Assembly (NCBI GenBank): GCA_903994365.1
Contig: CAJEXL010000008.1
Coordinates: forward strand, 1 to 64,000
Source of the DNA: an uncultured Chlorobiaceae bacterium
Lineage (GTDB): Bacteria > Bacteroidota > Chlorobiia > Chlorobiales > Chlorobiaceae
Direction of reading: 5' to 3'
DNA: 64,000 nt
Shown: positions 61,928-64,000 of the stretch, one piece after another
How positions within the stretch are numbered: position 1 is the stretch's first letter
How the letters are laid out: the number at the start of each line of letters is the position of its first letter
Notes under the pieces: model-generated
The model's input: only the letters and a program-made list of their open reading frames with translations
Told to the model about the DNA's origin: nothing
Databases searched by the model: none
Translations under genes and position numbers: made by a program

Positions 61928-63691
61928 TTATTTCAGGTTGTTCCAGCCCCGTCGGTTCAGGTCTGCAAAGATGAGTCCGCCAGCAACTATACCCACTCCA
62001 AGGAAGAGAATGCCCTCGCCCATCTCTCCGAAGATAACTCTTCCAGTACCGAAAAGGATAGTATAGATCATGACGATACCGAGCGCCCAGTCGACAAAGA
62101 GCATCCTAAAACCGGAATCAGAGACAACATCCGGCAGGTTTTTGGAGACTTTTCTCCACAGCACACCTCCTACCCGTGTTATTCTGTAAAATTTTTCCAA
62201 TTGAGCATTCTCAGTTGGAGGTGTGAGAAAGGTGACAATGAGTGTTACTGTTATAGTAAACGCTACAATAATAAAAATTGAGAAGGGGAAGGTGATGGAG
62301 GTAAAGAGTTGTATCCATGAAAAAGCAATAAAGGGTGCCACCATGGAGCTGATCTCCGACCAGGCATTCAGCCTCCACCAGAACCAGCGCAAAATGAGGA
62401 CAAAGCCTGTGCCAGCGCCACACTGAATAATAAACTCCCATGCGCCGGTTATGGTTTCAAGCACAAAGAAGGTGATGTAGAGAGCAAAGGCTGCGGTCAG
62501 AAACGTGGTGATTTTTGAAGCGGCGACATAGTGTTTTTCATTACCGTCGGTTTTCAGAAATCGTCTGTAGAAGTCGTTGATCAGATAACTCGTCCCCCAG
62601 TTGAGGTGAGTTGATAGTGTTGACATGTAGGCAGCGAGAAAGGCGGCTATTAGCAGCCCTTTCAGTCCTGGGGGGAGTACTGCTTTCATAACATAGACGA
62701 AGCCATCTTCTTTCTGATTCATCGGCAGGTCGGGAAACATGACGAGGCTGGCAAGACCAACGATAATCCATGGCCATGGCCTCAGACAGTAGTGAGCTAC
62801 AGTGAACCAGAGTGTGGCAAGGAGCGAATGTTTTTCATTTTTGGCGCTCATCATCCGCTGGGCGATGTAGCCTCCACCACCTGGCTCCGAGCCAGGGTAC
62901 CAGGAGGACCACCACTGCACAAAGGCCATGGCTGCAAAGGAGATAAAGGGGAGTGCCACTGCTCCGGTGACACTTTTACCCGATGAAGAGGAGGTGAAGG
63001 TTGGAAAGAAGTCGAACATCCAGGCAGGAAGAGCTTTGGTGAGGCCTCCGGCAGAGACCACAGCGGGCGACTGAACTGCAAGAACGGCAAGGATGATACA
63101 ACCTGTCATGGCGATGACAAATTGTACCGCATCAGTAATTGAGACTCCCCATAGCCCTGAGAGGCCTGAATAGAAGGTGGTCAGCAGGACGAGGGCTACA
63201 ATAGTCACCTCAGGGTTTAACTCAGGAACCATGATCCGTATAATTTTGAACATGGCGAGGTTGACCCACCCTATAATCACGGCGTTGATGAAGAGGCCGA
63301 AATAGATTGCCTTGAATCCCCGGAGAAATCTTGCCGCCGGGCCACTGTAGCGTAGCTCAATAAACTCCAGGTCGGTGAGTATTTCAGCCCGCCGCCAGAG
63401 GCGGGCAAAAAAGAAGACCGTTAACATCCCTCCCGAGACAAAGGTCCACCACACCCAGTTGCCGGCAATACCGTTTTTAGCCACAAATCCTGCCACAGCG
63501 AGCGGAGTGTCGGCGGCAAAGGTTGTGGCCACCATACCGGTGCCTGCAATCCACCAGGGGAGCTTGCGTCCGGAAAGAAAAAACTCTCCGACACTCTCCG
63601 AGGCGCGCCTTGAAAACCAGAGGCCGATGCCAAGCGTCAGCAGGAGGTAGCCGACAATGAAGCCGTAGTCGAGGATGTTAAGCTGCTCCAT
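61928..63691 (-). CDS. Sodium:solute symporter family (SSS) transporter
   Basis: 587 aa with about 13 hydrophobic segments. VGEFFLSGRKLPWWIAGTGM and AADTPLAVAGFVAKNGIAGN are typical SSS N-terminal motifs; STLSTHLNWGTSYLINDFYR is in the later helices. Imports an unidentified substrate with Na+. The substrate cannot be told from sequence. Confidence 0.9.
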   Translation of the reverse strand: MEQLNILDYGFIVGYLLLTLGIGLWFSRRASESVGEFFLSGRKLPWWIAGTGMVATTFAADTPLAVAGFVAKNGIAGNWVWWTFVSGGMLTVFFFARLWRRAEILTDLEFIELRYSGPAARFLRGFKAIYFGLFINAVIIGWVNLAMFKIIRIMVPELNPEVTIVALVLLTTFYSGLSGLWGVSITDAVQFVIAMTGCIILAVLAVQSPAVVSAGGLTKALPAWMFDFFPTFTSSSSGKSVTGAVALPFISFAAMAFVQWWSSWYPGSEPGGGGYIAQRMMSAKNEKHSLLATLWFTVAHYCLRPWPWIIVGLASLVMFPDLPMNQKEDGFVYVMKAVLPPGLKGLLIAAFLAAYMSTLSTHLNWGTSYLINDFYRRFLKTDGNEKHYVAASKITTFLTAAFALYITFFVLETITGAWEFIIQCGAGTGFVLILRWFWWRLNAWSEISSMVAPFIAFSWIQLFTSITFPFSIFIIVAFTITVTLIVTFLTPPTENAQLEKFYRITRVGGVLWRKVSKNLPDVVSDSGFRMLFVDWALGIVMIYTILFGTGRVIFGEMGEGILFLGVGIVAGGLIFADLNRRGWNNLK

Positions 63692-63702
63692 AGTGGTTGC
63701 TG

Positions 63703-64000
63703 TTACTCGTCGATTCTTGAAAGTTCACGGAAGCTCTGGTAACGATCTTCGATTTCCAGCAGGTCGAGCGCTGCAATTTTTTCGGTACCGAACTTTTCAA
63801 CGCAGAAGCTTGCCATGGCGCTGCCGTAAAGTACAGCACGTCGCATTTCGACATCAGTGATTTTTTCACAACGGGAGAGGTGGCCGATAAAGCCCCCTGC
63901 AAAGGTGTCGCCAGCACCGGTTGGGTCGTAAATCGACTCAAGCGGAAAGGCAGGTGCTACAAAGATGCCGTTATCGGTGAAGAGCAGTGCCCCGTGTTCT
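63703..64000 (-). CDS. PfkB-family carbohydrate kinase, C-terminal part (5' end beyond window)
   Basis: About 98 residues to the stop at 63703. DPTGAGDTFAGGFIGHLSR is the PfkB signature 2 with the catalytic Asp in GAGD. Upstream ALLFTDNGIFVAPAFPLESI. The gene continues past 64000. Sugar or nucleoside kinase; the substrate cannot be set from this part. Confidence 0.9.
   Translation of the reverse strand, partial: EHGALLFTDNGIFVAPAFPLESIYDPTGAGDTFAGGFIGHLSRCEKITDVEMRRAVLYGSAMASFCVEKFGTEKIAALDLLEIEDRYQSFRELSRIDE

Overview
The window comes from a green sulfur bacterium (Chlorobiaceae, Chlorobium/Pelodictyon lineage). Three things point there: a compact Mo-nitrogenase cluster with the two PII-like genes nifI1 and nifI2 between nifH and nifD; a complex I operon of exactly eleven genes (nuoABCDHIJKLMN) with no nuoEFG; and the overall gene style. 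This identification is from memory of the lineage, not from a search.

Layout. 1-1.5 kb: molybdate transporter genes modA and modB (minus; modB is cut by the window edge), with a ModE-like operator before modA. 1.7-8.6 kb: an accessory island placed between two near-identical copies of the nif-linked [2Fe-2S] ferredoxin gene. It holds a decayed TonB-domain gene, a secreted barrel-like protein, an Ig/C-type-lectin (DUF1566) surface protein whose 3' end looks like a diversity-generating-retroelement variable region and which carries an in-frame run of 11 G, two transposase remnants, and a TPR-YeiH fusion. 8.3-17.5 kb: fdx, nifB, nifN, nifE, nifK, nifD, nifI2, nifI1, nifH, all on the minus strand, behind a clear sigma-54 promoter.

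17.7-32.3 kb is a defence and mobile region. It contains an AbrB-type antitoxin remnant, a CopG-like antitoxin, an SMC/RecF-type ATPase overlapping a PIN-domain nuclease, a RelE-type toxin-antitoxin pair, an eroded type I restriction locus (short hsdM fragment, no hsdS, full hsdR) filled with a DUF1016 nuclease, a HTH + HNH nuclease pair and a HTH-GHKL-DUF4325 protein, an aldo/keto reductase, a NotI-like restriction endonuclease fused to a ferritin-like N-terminus with a small helical partner, and an orphan Nif11 leader-like peptide.

32.5-37.3 kb: an exopolysaccharide operon (TPR/outer-membrane protein, GT2 synthase, GH8 hydrolase). 37.3-38.3 kb has no convincing gene. 38.3-49.1 kb: two lipoproteins, dCMP deaminase, ribD, DoxX, tpx, ribE, rarA, a TolC-like protein, a methyltransferase, a HIT protein, two tRNA-Leu genes, a PAP2-like protein and a ferrochelatase-like protein. 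49.1-61.2 kb: a TPR protein, a small membrane protein and the nuo operon with a strong terminator. 61.3-64 kb: maf, a sodium/solute symporter and the 3' end of a PfkB-family kinase gene.

How it fits together: molybdate uptake, FeMo-cofactor synthesis and nitrogenase are encoded side by side. The accessory island has split the ancestral nif-fdx-mod arrangement and carries what looks like a hypervariable, possibly phase-variable surface display module. No reverse transcriptase or template repeat was found in the window, so a retroelement driving it would have to act from elsewhere.
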